A stretch of DNA of 64,000 bases from Actinoplanes philippinensis (GTDB lineage Bacteria > Actinomycetota > Actinomycetes > Mycobacteriales > Micromonosporaceae): the NCBI RefSeq assembly GCF_900113015.1, contig NZ_FONV01000005.1, forward strand, positions 496,001 through 560,000. The letters are read 5' to 3'. The notes beneath the pieces are model-generated. The model had not been told where the DNA came from. It did not search any database and saw only the letters and a list, made by a program, of their open reading frames with translations. Shown here one piece after another: positions 7,979 through 16,398 of the stretch; position 1 is the first letter of the stretch; every line of letters starts with the position of its first letter. The translations under genes and the position numbers were made by a program.

Positions 7979-8656
7979 TCAGCCCGGGCCCGCCGCGGAC
8001 CGGCCGGACCAGGAGCGGCCGGTGGCCAGGTTGACCGCGCCGCCGTCGAGGACCGCCCGGTGCACGGCCCGGGCCAGCGGCGCTCCCCAGCGCGAACGCG
8101 GCCCGCCGTAGGCCGCCGGCGGACCGCCGGCCGGGCAGAGCACGCAGACCGCGTCGGTGGCCGTCCCGGTGGCGTCGAGCCCGAGGTCGGCCAGGGCCTG
8201 CGCCTTCGCCTCGGTGGCGGTGGCGATCGTGTTGATCAGCGCGCCGTCGGCGAGCCGCTGCGGCACCCAGACGACGAGGTTGACCGTGCCGGGCCGGTGG
8301 TCGAACCCGGACTCCGGCGAGGCGGCCCGGATCGGGGCGCCGAGCCCGACCGTGGCGTGCACCTGCACGTCGTCGTCGCGGACGTGCACCGCGTCGGCCA
8401 CGTCCACGCCGGTGAGCAGGCCGATCCCCGGCCCGGTGAGGCCCAGGCCGGCGGCGAGCGCGGCCAGGTGGGCGTCCGGGTCGGGGCGGGCGTAGGACAT
8501 CGCGACCGACGCGTTGATCAGCCACTCGCGGAGCCCGGCGCCGCCGCCGAGGACCGCGCTGGAGGCGGCGAGCAGCGGCTCCGGGAAACGCCAGAGCAGC
8601 AGGGGGACGTCGTGCCCGTCCTCCCGCCGGTGGGTCAGCGAGGGTTCCGCGAACAT
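7979..8656 (-). CDS. cbiZ: adenosylcobinamide amidohydrolase (CbiZ)
   Basis: A 225-residue CbiZ-family enzyme, which cleaves the aminopropanol arm of adenosylcobinamide to adenosylcobyric acid during corrinoid salvage. Family marks visible: SSAVLGGGAGLREWLIN near the N-terminus, the GTVNLVVWV strand, ATEAKAQAL and GTATDAVCVLC. The length matches the stand-alone CbiZ form. The ATG at 8656 starts 11 bases after the stop of the GNAT gene, so both probably share the promoter upstream of that gene. It lies far from the cob genes at 57-64 kb. Confidence 0.85.
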   Translation of the reverse strand: MFAEPSLTHRREDGHDVPLLLWRFPEPLLAASSAVLGGGAGLREWLINASVAMSYARPDPDAHLAALAAGLGLTGPGIGLLTGVDVADAVHVRDDDVQVHATVGLGAPIRAASPESGFDHRPGTVNLVVWVPQRLADGALINTIATATEAKAQALADLGLDATGTATDAVCVLCPAGGPPAAYGGPRSRWGAPLARAVHRAVLDGGAVNLATGRSWSGRSAAGPG

Positions 8657-8667
8657 CGCCGGTGAAT

Positions 8668-9207
8668 CTACTTCCACTCGGAGGCGAGCACGGCCCAGAT
8701 CTCGGTGTCGTTGCGGACGCCGTTCCACGGGTACGACTCCCGCATCAGGCCCTCACGGGTCATGCCGAGGCGTCGGGCCACGTTCGAGCTGGCGATGTTG
8801 CCGGGATTGCAGTGCCACTCGGCGCGGTGCAGGCCACGGGTCCGGAACGCCCAGTCGATCAGCACCCGGGCCGCCCGGGTGACCAGGCCGCGGCCGGTGC
8901 CGGCAGGCTCCAGCCAGACGCCGATCTCACAGTTGCCGGCCCGCACGTCGAAGGCGACGAACATCGTGCCGCCGACGAGCACCCCGTCCAGCCAGATGCC
9001 GAACAGGCGCTGGCCGTCCTTGGCGGCGTTGTCGGCGTAGCGCTGCAGGGTGGCGGTGGCGCCGGCCAGATCGGTGCTGACGCTGGCCCACGGGATCCAC
9101 GGGTCCACCGTGGCGCGGGCCCGGTCCATGTGGGCCAGGAACTCCTCGGCCTGCCAGGGCTCGAGCGGTCGCAGCTGGGCATTCTCGGTCAGGTCGACAC
9201 TGAACAT
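8668..9207 (-). CDS. RimJ/RimL-type GNAT N-acetyltransferase
   Basis: A 179-residue GNAT enzyme of the ribosomal-protein-serine/alanine acetyltransferase type. The acetyl-CoA loop reads GTGRGLVTRAARVLIDWAF, preceded by CEIGVWLEP, and the C-terminal part has the typical CNPGNIASSNVARRLGMTREG segment. The ATG at 9207 has no Shine-Dalgarno but a TACGCT hexamer ends 6 bases upstream, suggesting a leaderless transcript. It is the first gene of a pair with cbiZ. The acetylated substrate is not predictable. Confidence 0.85.
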   Translation of the reverse strand: MFSVDLTENAQLRPLEPWQAEEFLAHMDRARATVDPWIPWASVSTDLAGATATLQRYADNAAKDGQRLFGIWLDGVLVGGTMFVAFDVRAGNCEIGVWLEPAGTGRGLVTRAARVLIDWAFRTRGLHRAEWHCNPGNIASSNVARRLGMTREGLMRESYPWNGVRNDTEIWAVLASEWK

Positions 9208-9213
9208 CGCAAG

Positions 9214-9219
9214 AGCGTA
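9214..9219 (-). promoter_or_regulatory. candidate -10 box of leaderless GNAT-cbiZ transcript
   Basis: TACGCT on the minus strand is separated by 6 bases from the ATG at 9207. This places the expected transcription start at or next to the start codon. No Shine-Dalgarno is present. Confidence 0.45.
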
Positions 9220-9265
9220 TCGGCGGTAGGGGCGGAAGGCCGTACCTCCTGCCGGGTGGATGGCG

Positions 9266-9271
9266 CACGAT
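9266..9271 (+). promoter_or_regulatory. candidate -10 box of leaderless Acg-type gene
   Basis: CACGAT lies 6 bases ahead of the ATG at 9278. The same CACGAT-N6-ATG layout recurs before the LigD-polymerase gene at 38465. Confidence 0.4.
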
Positions 9272-9277
9272 AGGGAC

Positions 9278-10249
9278 ATGAGCGACAGCGACGAGGTCAA
9301 GCGCGCACTGGTCCAGGCGGCGGACGCGGCACGGTTCGCCCCGTCGATCCACAACACACAGCCGTGGCGCTGGGTGGTCCGGGAGGGGCGGCTGGAGCTG
9401 TTCGGCGTGTCCGAGCGCCAGCTGCGCGAGCAGGACCCGGAGGGCCGGATGCTGCTGCTGAGCTGCGGGACGGCGCTGCACCACGCGCAGGTGGCGCTGG
9501 AGGCGGAGGGCTGGCGGCACGAGGTGGACCGGCCGGCGGGCGAGCCGCTCGCGGTGGTCCGGCCGGTCGAGCAGGTGCCGGCACGGCCGGAGGCGACCCG
9601 GCACTTCCAGATGCTTCAGGTACGGCGTACCGACCGGCGGACGGTGACCGACGAGCGGGTGCCGGAGGACACGCTGCGGCACCTGGTGAAGGTGGTCGAG
9701 GAGAGCGGCGCCCGGCTGCACGTCCTCGGCCGTGACCAGGTGCTGGCGCTGGCCGTGGCGGTCGACCGGGCCCAGCACGCGGAGGCGCACGACGACCGGC
9801 TCGCCGCGGAGACCGCCACGTGGGTCGGGGGCGAGCGGCCCGACGGGACCGGCATCCCGGCGTCGGCGCTGCCCGAGGAGGTGCCGCTGACCACTGTCGC
9901 CGAGCGCGACTTCCAGGCGAAGGGCACCCTGGCGGCGGGCGACGGGCACGACCGGGCCGCGGTGTACGCCGTGCTCTACGGCGACGGTGACGGGGCCGAG
10001 GACTGGCTGCGGGCCGGGGAGGCGCTGAGCCGGCTGTGGCTGGCCGCGACCGAGCAGGCGGTGAGCCTGTTGCCGCTGAGCAGCCCGGTGGAGATCCCGT
10101 TCACCCGTCAGACGTTGCGCCGGATGCTGGGGGATGTCGGTTTCCCGTACCTCGCGGTGCGTCTCGGCACGCTGGACCCGGCGCACTCGGCGCCGCCGAA
10201 GACCCCCCGGCTCCCGGCCGGGCAGGTCATCGACATCATCCCGGGCTGA
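9278..10249 (+). CDS. Acg-family FMN-binding nitroreductase-like protein
   Basis: A 323-residue member of the Acg family (related to M. tuberculosis Acg/Rv2032 and Rv3131), two half nitroreductase domains that sequester FMN and usually lack reductase activity. The N-terminal signature APSIHNTQPWRW is present at about residues 19-30. LLSCGTALHHAQVALEAEG and the RRTDRRTV segment follow, and QTLRRMLGDVGFPYLAVRLG closes the second half. The ATG at 9278 was preferred to 9260 because it fits the -10-like hexamer spacing. It is divergent from the GNAT-cbiZ pair. In mycobacteria such genes belong to the hypoxia response; I saw no clear DosR box here. Confidence 0.85.
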   Translation: MSDSDEVKRALVQAADAARFAPSIHNTQPWRWVVREGRLELFGVSERQLREQDPEGRMLLLSCGTALHHAQVALEAEGWRHEVDRPAGEPLAVVRPVEQVPARPEATRHFQMLQVRRTDRRTVTDERVPEDTLRHLVKVVEESGARLHVLGRDQVLALAVAVDRAQHAEAHDDRLAAETATWVGGERPDGTGIPASALPEEVPLTTVAERDFQAKGTLAAGDGHDRAAVYAVLYGDGDGAEDWLRAGEALSRLWLAATEQAVSLLPLSSPVEIPFTRQTLRRMLGDVGFPYLAVRLGTLDPAHSAPPKTPRLPAGQVIDIIPG

Positions 10250-10277
10250 GTCCCGGCCGCGGGGGCGGCGTGCCGGG

Positions 10278-11948
10278 TCAGTGCGGGTCGCCTTCCGGGC
10301 CGTAGGCCGCGAGGAAACGGTCCCGGAAGGTGTCCATCCGCCAGACCGGGGCGGCCGGGTCGGGCTTGAGGCCGTCGGTCCAGCCCCAGCCGGCGATCCG
10401 GTCGAGGACGGCCGGGTCCTTGGCGACGACGGTGACCGGCACGTCGTGGGTGGCCTGGGTGCCGACCACGGCGGAGGCCGGCTGGTGGTCGCCGAGGAAG
10501 ACCATCACCAGGTCGTCGCGGCCGTACCTGGCCATGTGCCCGAGCAGGCTGTCCATCGAGTAGGCGATCGACCGGGCGTACTCGGTGCGCATCCGGTTCT
10601 CGTCCTTCCACACGCTGGTGGGGCCCTCGGCGTTGGCGACCATCGGGCCGTAGACGCTGCCGTCGCCGACCGCGTCCCAGTCGATCATGCTGGGCACCGG
10701 CGCCCACGGGGTGTGGCTGGAGGTCAGGGTGATCTCGGCGAGCAGCCGGCCACGGTCGGTGGGGCCGTACTCCAGTTTCTGGAAGGCGGACATCACATAC
10801 TGGTCGGGCATCGGGGACCAGCTGAAGCCGGGGCCGTTGTAGCCGAGCGTGTGCGAGTCGTAGATGTGGTCGTATCCGTAGAAGGCGCCCTCCGGCCAGG
10901 CGAAGATGATGCCGGGCTCGACTCCGACCGTACGATGGCCGCTGCTCTTGAATGCCCTGGTGAGGGTCAGCCGATCGGAAGAGACGAGGCTGCGGTAACG
11001 CTGCTCGTTGTCGATCCACAGCCCGGACAGGAACGTGGAGTGGGCCAGCCAGCTGCCGCCACCGGCCGTGGACGAGGTCAGCCAGCCGCTGCGGGCGGCG
11101 AACCCCTTCGCGGTCAGGGCCTGCTGATTGGCGGCGAGGCTGGTGAGGACGGCGCTGTTGAAGGCCGGGTTCTCGATGGCGTCGCGGCCGTAGCTCTCGA
11201 TGAACGAGACGATGACGTCCTTGTCCCGCAGGGCGGTGAGCATCTGGTCGGCAGGCCGGTCGCGGAAGGCGTCGACCTGCACCTCGGCGGCGAACCGCTT
11301 GCGGTCGGCGAGGTCGTTGGGCAGCGCCAGGGCGGTGTGCGCGGCCAGGTCGGCGGCGGTGTGCGAGGCGACCGGGATGCCGCCGATCAGCTGGGTGCCC
11401 ATCAGGGTGAGGGCGACCCAGGCGGCGGCGACCGTGCCGATGCCGCGCCAGGCGGCGACCCGGTGGTTCAGCGCGATGCCGCTGAGCCGCAGGACGGCCC
11501 AGGTCATCGCGGCGACCAGGCCGATCGAGGCGAGCACCAGCGCCACGGAGAGGCCGATGGTGCCGGGCTCGCCGATCGAGTCGACCATGAAGTTGTAGGC
11601 GTCGTCGACGAGGATCCAGTCGAGGACCGGGTCGAAGCGGCGGGCCAGCACGGCGAAGAAGCCGATGTCGATCAGCTTGACCACGGTGAGGAGCCCGAGC
11701 AGCACCCCGAGCCCGCCGGCGATGAGGCGGCGGGCCCGGCCGAGACGCCCCCGTTGCGGCAGCAGAAGCAGGAGCGCTCCGGCGATCAGCGCCTCGACCG
11801 GAACTCGCAGGAGCGCGGTGAAGACCGAGTTGCCGGGCGGCAGCCGGAAGATCTGGTCCGGGACGATCAGGGCCAGGAACACCAGAACAGCGGCGAAGCC
11901 CGTGGTCAGGTGCCGGATGGCGCGGCGGTACGACTTCTTTTGGCTCAC
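10278..11948 (-). CDS. membrane-anchored sulfatase / LTA-synthase-like phosphotransferase
   Basis: About 556 residues. The N-terminal 200 residues hold about five hydrophobic segments (about 14-30, 43-63, 76-100, 130-157, 168-190). The remainder is an extracytoplasmic alkaline-phosphatase/sulfatase superfamily domain. It opens with DVIVSFIESYGRDAIENP (metal-binding Glu at about 251), has a serine/threonine-rich nucleophile region (LTSSTAGGGSWLAHSTF) and ends with the metal-binding FLGDHQPAS motif. This is the layout of LtaS/EptA-type enzymes that transfer phosphoglycerol or phosphoethanolamine, or cleave sulfate. The GTG at 11948 with AAGGG just upstream is the likely start. The substrate is unknown. 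Confidence 0.8.
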   Translation of the reverse strand: MSQKKSYRRAIRHLTTGFAAVLVFLALIVPDQIFRLPPGNSVFTALLRVPVEALIAGALLLLLPQRGRLGRARRLIAGGLGVLLGLLTVVKLIDIGFFAVLARRFDPVLDWILVDDAYNFMVDSIGEPGTIGLSVALVLASIGLVAAMTWAVLRLSGIALNHRVAAWRGIGTVAAAWVALTLMGTQLIGGIPVASHTAADLAAHTALALPNDLADRKRFAAEVQVDAFRDRPADQMLTALRDKDVIVSFIESYGRDAIENPAFNSAVLTSLAANQQALTAKGFAARSGWLTSSTAGGGSWLAHSTFLSGLWIDNEQRYRSLVSSDRLTLTRAFKSSGHRTVGVEPGIIFAWPEGAFYGYDHIYDSHTLGYNGPGFSWSPMPDQYVMSAFQKLEYGPTDRGRLLAEITLTSSHTPWAPVPSMIDWDAVGDGSVYGPMVANAEGPTSVWKDENRMRTEYARSIAYSMDSLLGHMARYGRDDLVMVFLGDHQPASAVVGTQATHDVPVTVVAKDPAVLDRIAGWGWTDGLKPDPAAPVWRMDTFRDRFLAAYGPEGDPH

Positions 11949-12004
11949 ATTCCCTTCATACGCCACGTCACCGTTTCCGGTTCGACCGCGGTAAACGGTT
12001 TGGC

Positions 12005-12022
12005 TGAGTGAGTACTCGCTCA
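12005..12022. promoter_or_regulatory. TetR operator palindrome
   Basis: TGAGTGAGTACTCGCTCA is an 18-bp inverted repeat with one mismatched pair, centred on GAGTACTC. It lies between the divergent sulfatase and tetR genes and ends 2 bases before the tetR -10-like hexamer. This is the position and size expected for autorepression. It could also touch the divergent sulfatase promoter. Confidence 0.75.
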
Positions 12023-12023
12023 T

Positions 12024-12029
12024 TACAGT
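12024..12029 (+). promoter_or_regulatory. candidate -10 box of leaderless tetR transcript
   Basis: TACAGT lies 7 bases ahead of the ATG at 12037 and directly follows the operator palindrome. Confidence 0.45.
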
Positions 12030-12036
12030 GGCCGGC

Positions 12037-12648
12037 ATGGAGAACCGACGCAGACGCGTCCCGGCGATGGCGCCGGAGGAGCGGCGGGCCGCCCTCATCG
12101 AGGCGACCATCCCGCTGCTGCACGAGCACGGGCTGGAGGTGAGCACCCGGCAGATCGCCAGCGCGGCGGGGGTGGCCGAGGGCACCATCTTCGGCGTCTT
12201 CGAGAGCAAGAGCCAGTTGGTGGTCTGTTCGGTGATCAAGGCCCTCGACCCGCAACCCGATCTCGACGCGCTGGCCGCGATCGACCGTGCCGCTCCCCTG
12301 CGCGAGCGGGTGATCGCCGCGGCCGAGCTGGTGCACCGGCGGTTCCTGGAGCGGGCCCACCTGATGCACGCGGCCCGCAAGCTCATCATGGTCGGCGAGC
12401 AGGATCCGGAGACCGTCGCCCGGATGGCCGCCAACCGGGCGAGGATCGGCGCCGCCGTCGCCGACGTCTTCGCGCCCGACGCGGCCCGGCTCCGGGTCAC
12501 CCCGGACCGCGCCGCACACCTGCTGCTGATGTTCTGCGGCGCCAACACCTTCGGGCCCTACGGGGAGCCCGACTCGTTCAGCGGGGCGGATCTGGCTTCG
12601 CTGCTGCTGGACGGCATTCACCTCGACGAGACGGAACAGAAGTGCTGA
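12037..12648 (+). CDS. TetR-family transcriptional regulator
   Basis: A 203-residue TetR regulator. The helix-turn-helix is at about residues 30-60 (STRQIASAAGVAEGTIFGVF), followed by a variable ligand-binding domain. I chose the ATG at 12037 over the GTG at 12028 because a -10-like TACAGT sits 7 bases ahead. The last codons overlap the GTG start of the ABC exporter by 7 bases, so the three genes are one operon and translationally coupled. It probably represses its own operon through the palindrome at 12005-12022 and is released by a substrate of the exporter; the ligand is unknown. Confidence 0.92.
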   Translation: MENRRRRVPAMAPEERRAALIEATIPLLHEHGLEVSTRQIASAAGVAEGTIFGVFESKSQLVVCSVIKALDPQPDLDALAAIDRAAPLRERVIAAAELVHRRFLERAHLMHAARKLIMVGEQDPETVARMAANRARIGAAVADVFAPDAARLRVTPDRAAHLLLMFCGANTFGPYGEPDSFSGADLASLLLDGIHLDETEQKC

Positions 12649-14381
12649 TCAAACTATTGAAAGTGCATCTGCGGCCGTACCGGACGGAGATCACCCTGGT
12701 GGTGCTCTTCCAGTTCCTGCAGACGATCGCGACGCTCTACCTGCCCGCGCTCAACGCCGACATCATCGACAACGGCGTGATCCGGGGCGACACCGGCTAT
12801 GTGCTGAGGGTCGGCGCCGGCATGCTCGGCATCACCGTTCTCCAGATCACCGCGCAGGCCGTGGCGGTGTATTTCGGCGCCCGGACCGCCATGGCCGTCG
12901 GCCGTGACCTGCGCGCCTCCATCTTCACCCGGGTGCAGGGCTTCTCCGCCCGCGAGGTCGGCCAGTTCGGCGCGCCCTCGCTGATCACCCGGACCACCAA
13001 CGACGTCCAGCAGATCCAGATGCTGGTCCTGCTCACCTTCACGCTGATGGTGTCGGCGCCGATCATGTGCGTCGGCGGCATCGTGCTGGCCATGCGCGAG
13101 GACGTTCCGCTCTCCTCGCTGCTGCTGGTCATCGTGCCGATCCTGGTCACCGTGATCGGCCTGATCATCGCGCGGATGCGGCCGCTGTTCCGGTCCATGC
13201 AGGAGCGGCTGGACCGGGTCAACCAGGTGATGCGCGAGCAGATCACCGGCATCCGGGTGATCCGGGCGTTCGTCCGCGACGACCACGAGCGGGCCCGTTA
13301 CGGCGTGGCCAACGACAACCTGACCGACGTGTCGCTGCGGGTCGGCCGGATCATGGCGCTGATGTTCCCGACGGTGATGCTGATCGTGAACATCTCCAGC
13401 GTCGCGGTGCTCTGGTTCGGCGGTCACCGGATCGACAGCAACGGCATGCAGGTCGGTGAGCTGACCGCGTTCATCAGCTACCTCATGCAGATCCTCATGT
13501 CGATCATGATGGCGACCTTCATGTTCATGATGGTGCCGCGCGCCGAGGTCTGCGCGGAGCGGATCGAGGAGGTGCTGGGCACCGAGTCCAGCGTCGCGGC
13601 GCCGGCGGCGCCGGTCACGACGCTGTCCCGGCACGGCGAGCTCGAGCTGCGCGATGTCGGCTTCCGCTATCCGGGGGCCGAGGCAGGCGTGCTTTCGGGG
13701 GTACGGCTGACCGCGCGCCCCAACGAGGTGACAGCGATCATCGGCAGCACCGGCAGCGGCAAGACCACCCTGCTCAACCTGATCCCGCGCCTCTTCGACG
13801 CCACCGAGGGCCAGGTCCTGGTCGACGGGGTGGACGTCCGGGAGATCGACCCGGCGTTGCTGTCCCGGCTGATCGGCCTGGTCCCGCAGCGGCCGTACCT
13901 GTTCACCGGCACCGTCGCGTCCAACCTGCGCTACGGCAACCCGGACGCCACCGACGAGCAGCTCTGGGAGGCGCTGGAGATCGCGCAGGCCCGCCCGTTC
14001 GTGGAGTCGATGGAGGGGCAGCTCGACGCGCCGATCGCGCAGGGCGGCACCAACGTGTCCGGCGGTCAGCGGCAGCGGCTGGCGATCGCCCGCACGCTGG
14101 TGCACCGGCCGGAGATCTACCTGTTCGACGACTCGTTCTCGGCTCTCGACTACGCCACCGACGCGGCGCTGCGGGCGGCCCTGACCGACCACATCGCGGA
14201 CGCCACCGTGGTGATCGTGGCGCAGCGGGTCAGCACGATCCGCGACGCCGACCGGATCATCGTGCTCGACGACGGCAGGGTGGTCGGCACCGGCACTCAC
14301 GAGGAACTGATGGAGACCAGCCCCACGTACCGCGAGATCGTCCTGTCCCAGCTCACCGTCGAGGAGGCGAGCACCCGATGA
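12642..14381 (+). CDS. ABC exporter subunit with degenerate ATPase site (heterodimer partner 1)
   Basis: A 579-residue half transporter: six-helix type IV exporter membrane domain (about 1-310) plus a nucleotide-binding domain. Walker A is GSTGSGKTT (about residue 368). The signature NVSGGQRQR is canonical. The Walker B reads YLFDDSFSALD, with Asp497 in place of the catalytic glutamate, and the H-loop histidine is Gln528 (VAQRVST). These are the hallmarks of the non-catalytic half of TM287/288-, BmrCD- or LmrCD-type heterodimers. The GTG start overlaps the tetR end by 7 bases and the gene overlaps the next subunit by 4 (ATGA). Multidrug or lipid export is likely; the substrate is not predictable. 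Confidence 0.93.
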   Translation: MLIKLLKVHLRPYRTEITLVVLFQFLQTIATLYLPALNADIIDNGVIRGDTGYVLRVGAGMLGITVLQITAQAVAVYFGARTAMAVGRDLRASIFTRVQGFSAREVGQFGAPSLITRTTNDVQQIQMLVLLTFTLMVSAPIMCVGGIVLAMREDVPLSSLLLVIVPILVTVIGLIIARMRPLFRSMQERLDRVNQVMREQITGIRVIRAFVRDDHERARYGVANDNLTDVSLRVGRIMALMFPTVMLIVNISSVAVLWFGGHRIDSNGMQVGELTAFISYLMQILMSIMMATFMFMMVPRAEVCAERIEEVLGTESSVAAPAAPVTTLSRHGELELRDVGFRYPGAEAGVLSGVRLTARPNEVTAIIGSTGSGKTTLLNLIPRLFDATEGQVLVDGVDVREIDPALLSRLIGLVPQRPYLFTGTVASNLRYGNPDATDEQLWEALEIAQARPFVESMEGQLDAPIAQGGTNVSGGQRQRLAIARTLVHRPEIYLFDDSFSALDYATDAALRAALTDHIADATVVIVAQRVSTIRDADRIIVLDDGRVVGTGTHEELMETSPTYREIVLSQLTVEEASTR

Positions 14382-16339
14382 CCGCTCCTCAGCGTCGTGG
14401 GCCCGTTCCGGGTGGACCGCCCGCCGCCCGGATGATGATGGCCGGTGGGCCACCGGAGAAACTGCAGGACTTCAAGGGCTCCACCAAACGGCTGCTGGCG
14501 CTGCTCAAGCCACAGCGCCTGTTCGTCGCGGGAGCGCTGACCTTCGGCGCCCTCGGTGTCTTCCTGTCGGTGCTCGGGCCGTACCTTCTCGGCCACGCCA
14601 CCGACGTGATCTTCGGTGGCGTCATCGGCCGGATGCCGGGCTACCCGCCGGGCGCCACGAAGGACCAGGTCATCGAGTATCTGCGGGCCAACGGGCAGAC
14701 CACGCAGGCCGACCTGCTCTCCGGCGTCGACTTCACGCCCGGCCAGGGCATCGACTTCGACCGGCTGGCGCGGGTGCTCGGCTGGGTGGCGCTGATCTAC
14801 GTGTTCGCCTGGGTCTTCGGCGTGTTGCAGGGCCGGCTCACCACCCGCGCCGTGCAGTCCGCCGTCTACGACCTGCGCCAGCAGGTGGAGGAGAAGCTGG
14901 GCCGGCTGCCGCTGTCCTATTTCGATCAGCAGCCGCGCGGTGAGGTGCTGAGCCGGGCGACCAACGACACCGACAACATCGCGCAGACCCTGCAGCAGAC
15001 GTTCGCCCAGTTGGTGACGGCTCTGCTGATGATCGTCGGCGTGCTCGGCATGATGTTCTGGATCTCCCCGCTGCTGGCGCTGATCGCGCTGGTCACGGTC
15101 CCGCTGTCGATCTGGCTGACCACCGTGATCGGCAAGCGGTCGCAGCCGCAGTTCGTCGCCCAGTGGAAGGTCACCGGGCAGCTCAACGGCCACATCGAGG
15201 AGATGTTCACCGGGCACACCCTGGTCAAGGTCTTCGGCCGGCAGGGCGAGGCGGCGGCGACGTTCCAGGAGCACAACGAGAAGCTGTACGCGTCGAGCTT
15301 CCGCGCCCAGTTCGTCTCCGGCCTGATCCAACCCGCCATGATGTTCATCGGCAACGTCAACTACGTGCTGGTCGCGGTGGTCGGCGGTCTGCGGGTGGCG
15401 TCCGGCTCGCTGAGCCTCGGCGAGGTGCAGGCGTTCATCCAGTACTCGCGCCAGTTCAGCCAGCCGCTCACCCAGGTGGCCAGCATGGCGAACCTGGTGC
15501 AGTCCGGCGTGGCCTCGGCCGAGCGGGTGTTCGCCCTGCTCGACGCGGCCGAGCAGTCGCCGGATCCGGCGCCGGCCAAGCTTGACGGGGTCCGCGGCCG
15601 GATCGCGTTCGAGGACGTGTCGTTCCGCTACCTGCCGGACAAGCCGCTGATCGACAACCTGAACCTGACCGTCGAGCCGGGACAGACCGTGGCGATCGTC
15701 GGCCCCACCGGCGCCGGCAAGACCACCCTGGTCAACCTGCTGATGCGGTTCTACGACGTGACCGGTGGGCGGATCACGCTGGACGGCGTCGACATCGCGA
15801 CCATGCCACGCGAGCAGCTGCGTGAGCAGATCGGCATGGTGCTGCAGGACACCTGGCTGTTCGGCGGCAGCATCGCCGACAACATCGGGTACGGCGCCGA
15901 CTCCCCCGACACCGCCGCCGTGCACGCCGCCGCAGAGGCCGCCCACGTCGACGGGTTCGTGCGGATGCTCCCGGACGGCTACGACACGACGATCGACGAG
16001 GAGGGCTCGAACGTCAGCGCCGGGCAGAAGCAGCTGGTCACGATCGCCCGGGCGTTCCTCGCCGAGCCGAGCATCCTGATCCTCGACGAGGCGACCAGCT
16101 CGGTCGACACGCGTACCGAGGTGCTGATCCAGCGGGCCATGGCGACCCTGCGCACCGGGCGGACCAGTTTCGTCATCGCGCACCGGCTCTCCACGATCCG
16201 CGACGCCGACGTGATCCTGGTGATGGAGAACGGGTCGATCGTGGAGCAGGGCACCCACGATTCGCTGCTCGCGGCGGGTGGGGCGTACGCCCGGCTCTAC
16301 TCCGCGCAGTTCGCCCAGGCCGTCGCCGAGGTGGACTGA
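14378..16339 (+). CDS. ABC exporter subunit with canonical ATPase site (heterodimer partner 2)
   Basis: A 653-residue half transporter. An N-terminal extension of about 45 residues and a periplasmic-side loop insertion at about 85-125 make it longer than its partner. Walker A is GPTGAGKTT, Walker B ILILDEATSSVD with catalytic Glu571, and the H-loop His602 (IAHRLST) is intact. The signature is altered to NVSAGQKQL. Its degraded signature would face the degraded Walker B/H-loop of the partner, forming the silent site, while its own Walker motifs pair with the good signature of the partner. The ATG overlaps the stop of the partner (ATGA). Confidence 0.93.
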   Translation: MTAPQRRGPVPGGPPAARMMMAGGPPEKLQDFKGSTKRLLALLKPQRLFVAGALTFGALGVFLSVLGPYLLGHATDVIFGGVIGRMPGYPPGATKDQVIEYLRANGQTTQADLLSGVDFTPGQGIDFDRLARVLGWVALIYVFAWVFGVLQGRLTTRAVQSAVYDLRQQVEEKLGRLPLSYFDQQPRGEVLSRATNDTDNIAQTLQQTFAQLVTALLMIVGVLGMMFWISPLLALIALVTVPLSIWLTTVIGKRSQPQFVAQWKVTGQLNGHIEEMFTGHTLVKVFGRQGEAAATFQEHNEKLYASSFRAQFVSGLIQPAMMFIGNVNYVLVAVVGGLRVASGSLSLGEVQAFIQYSRQFSQPLTQVASMANLVQSGVASAERVFALLDAAEQSPDPAPAKLDGVRGRIAFEDVSFRYLPDKPLIDNLNLTVEPGQTVAIVGPTGAGKTTLVNLLMRFYDVTGGRITLDGVDIATMPREQLREQIGMVLQDTWLFGGSIADNIGYGADSPDTAAVHAAAEAAHVDGFVRMLPDGYDTTIDEEGSNVSAGQKQLVTIARAFLAEPSILILDEATSSVDTRTEVLIQRAMATLRTGRTSFVIAHRLSTIRDADVILVMENGSIVEQGTHDSLLAAGGAYARLYSAQFAQAVAEVD

Positions 16340-16357
16340 CCGTCGCACACACGGAAC

Positions 16358-16381
16358 GGGGGCGGCCGGATGGCCGCCCCC
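16358..16381. terminator. bidirectional hairpin terminator
   Basis: A perfect 10-bp stem GGGGGCGGCC / GGCCGCCCCC with a 4-base loop lies between the convergent exporter and Calx-beta genes. Confidence 0.75.
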
Positions 16382-16398
16382 GTCTCGTCTGTCACGTC

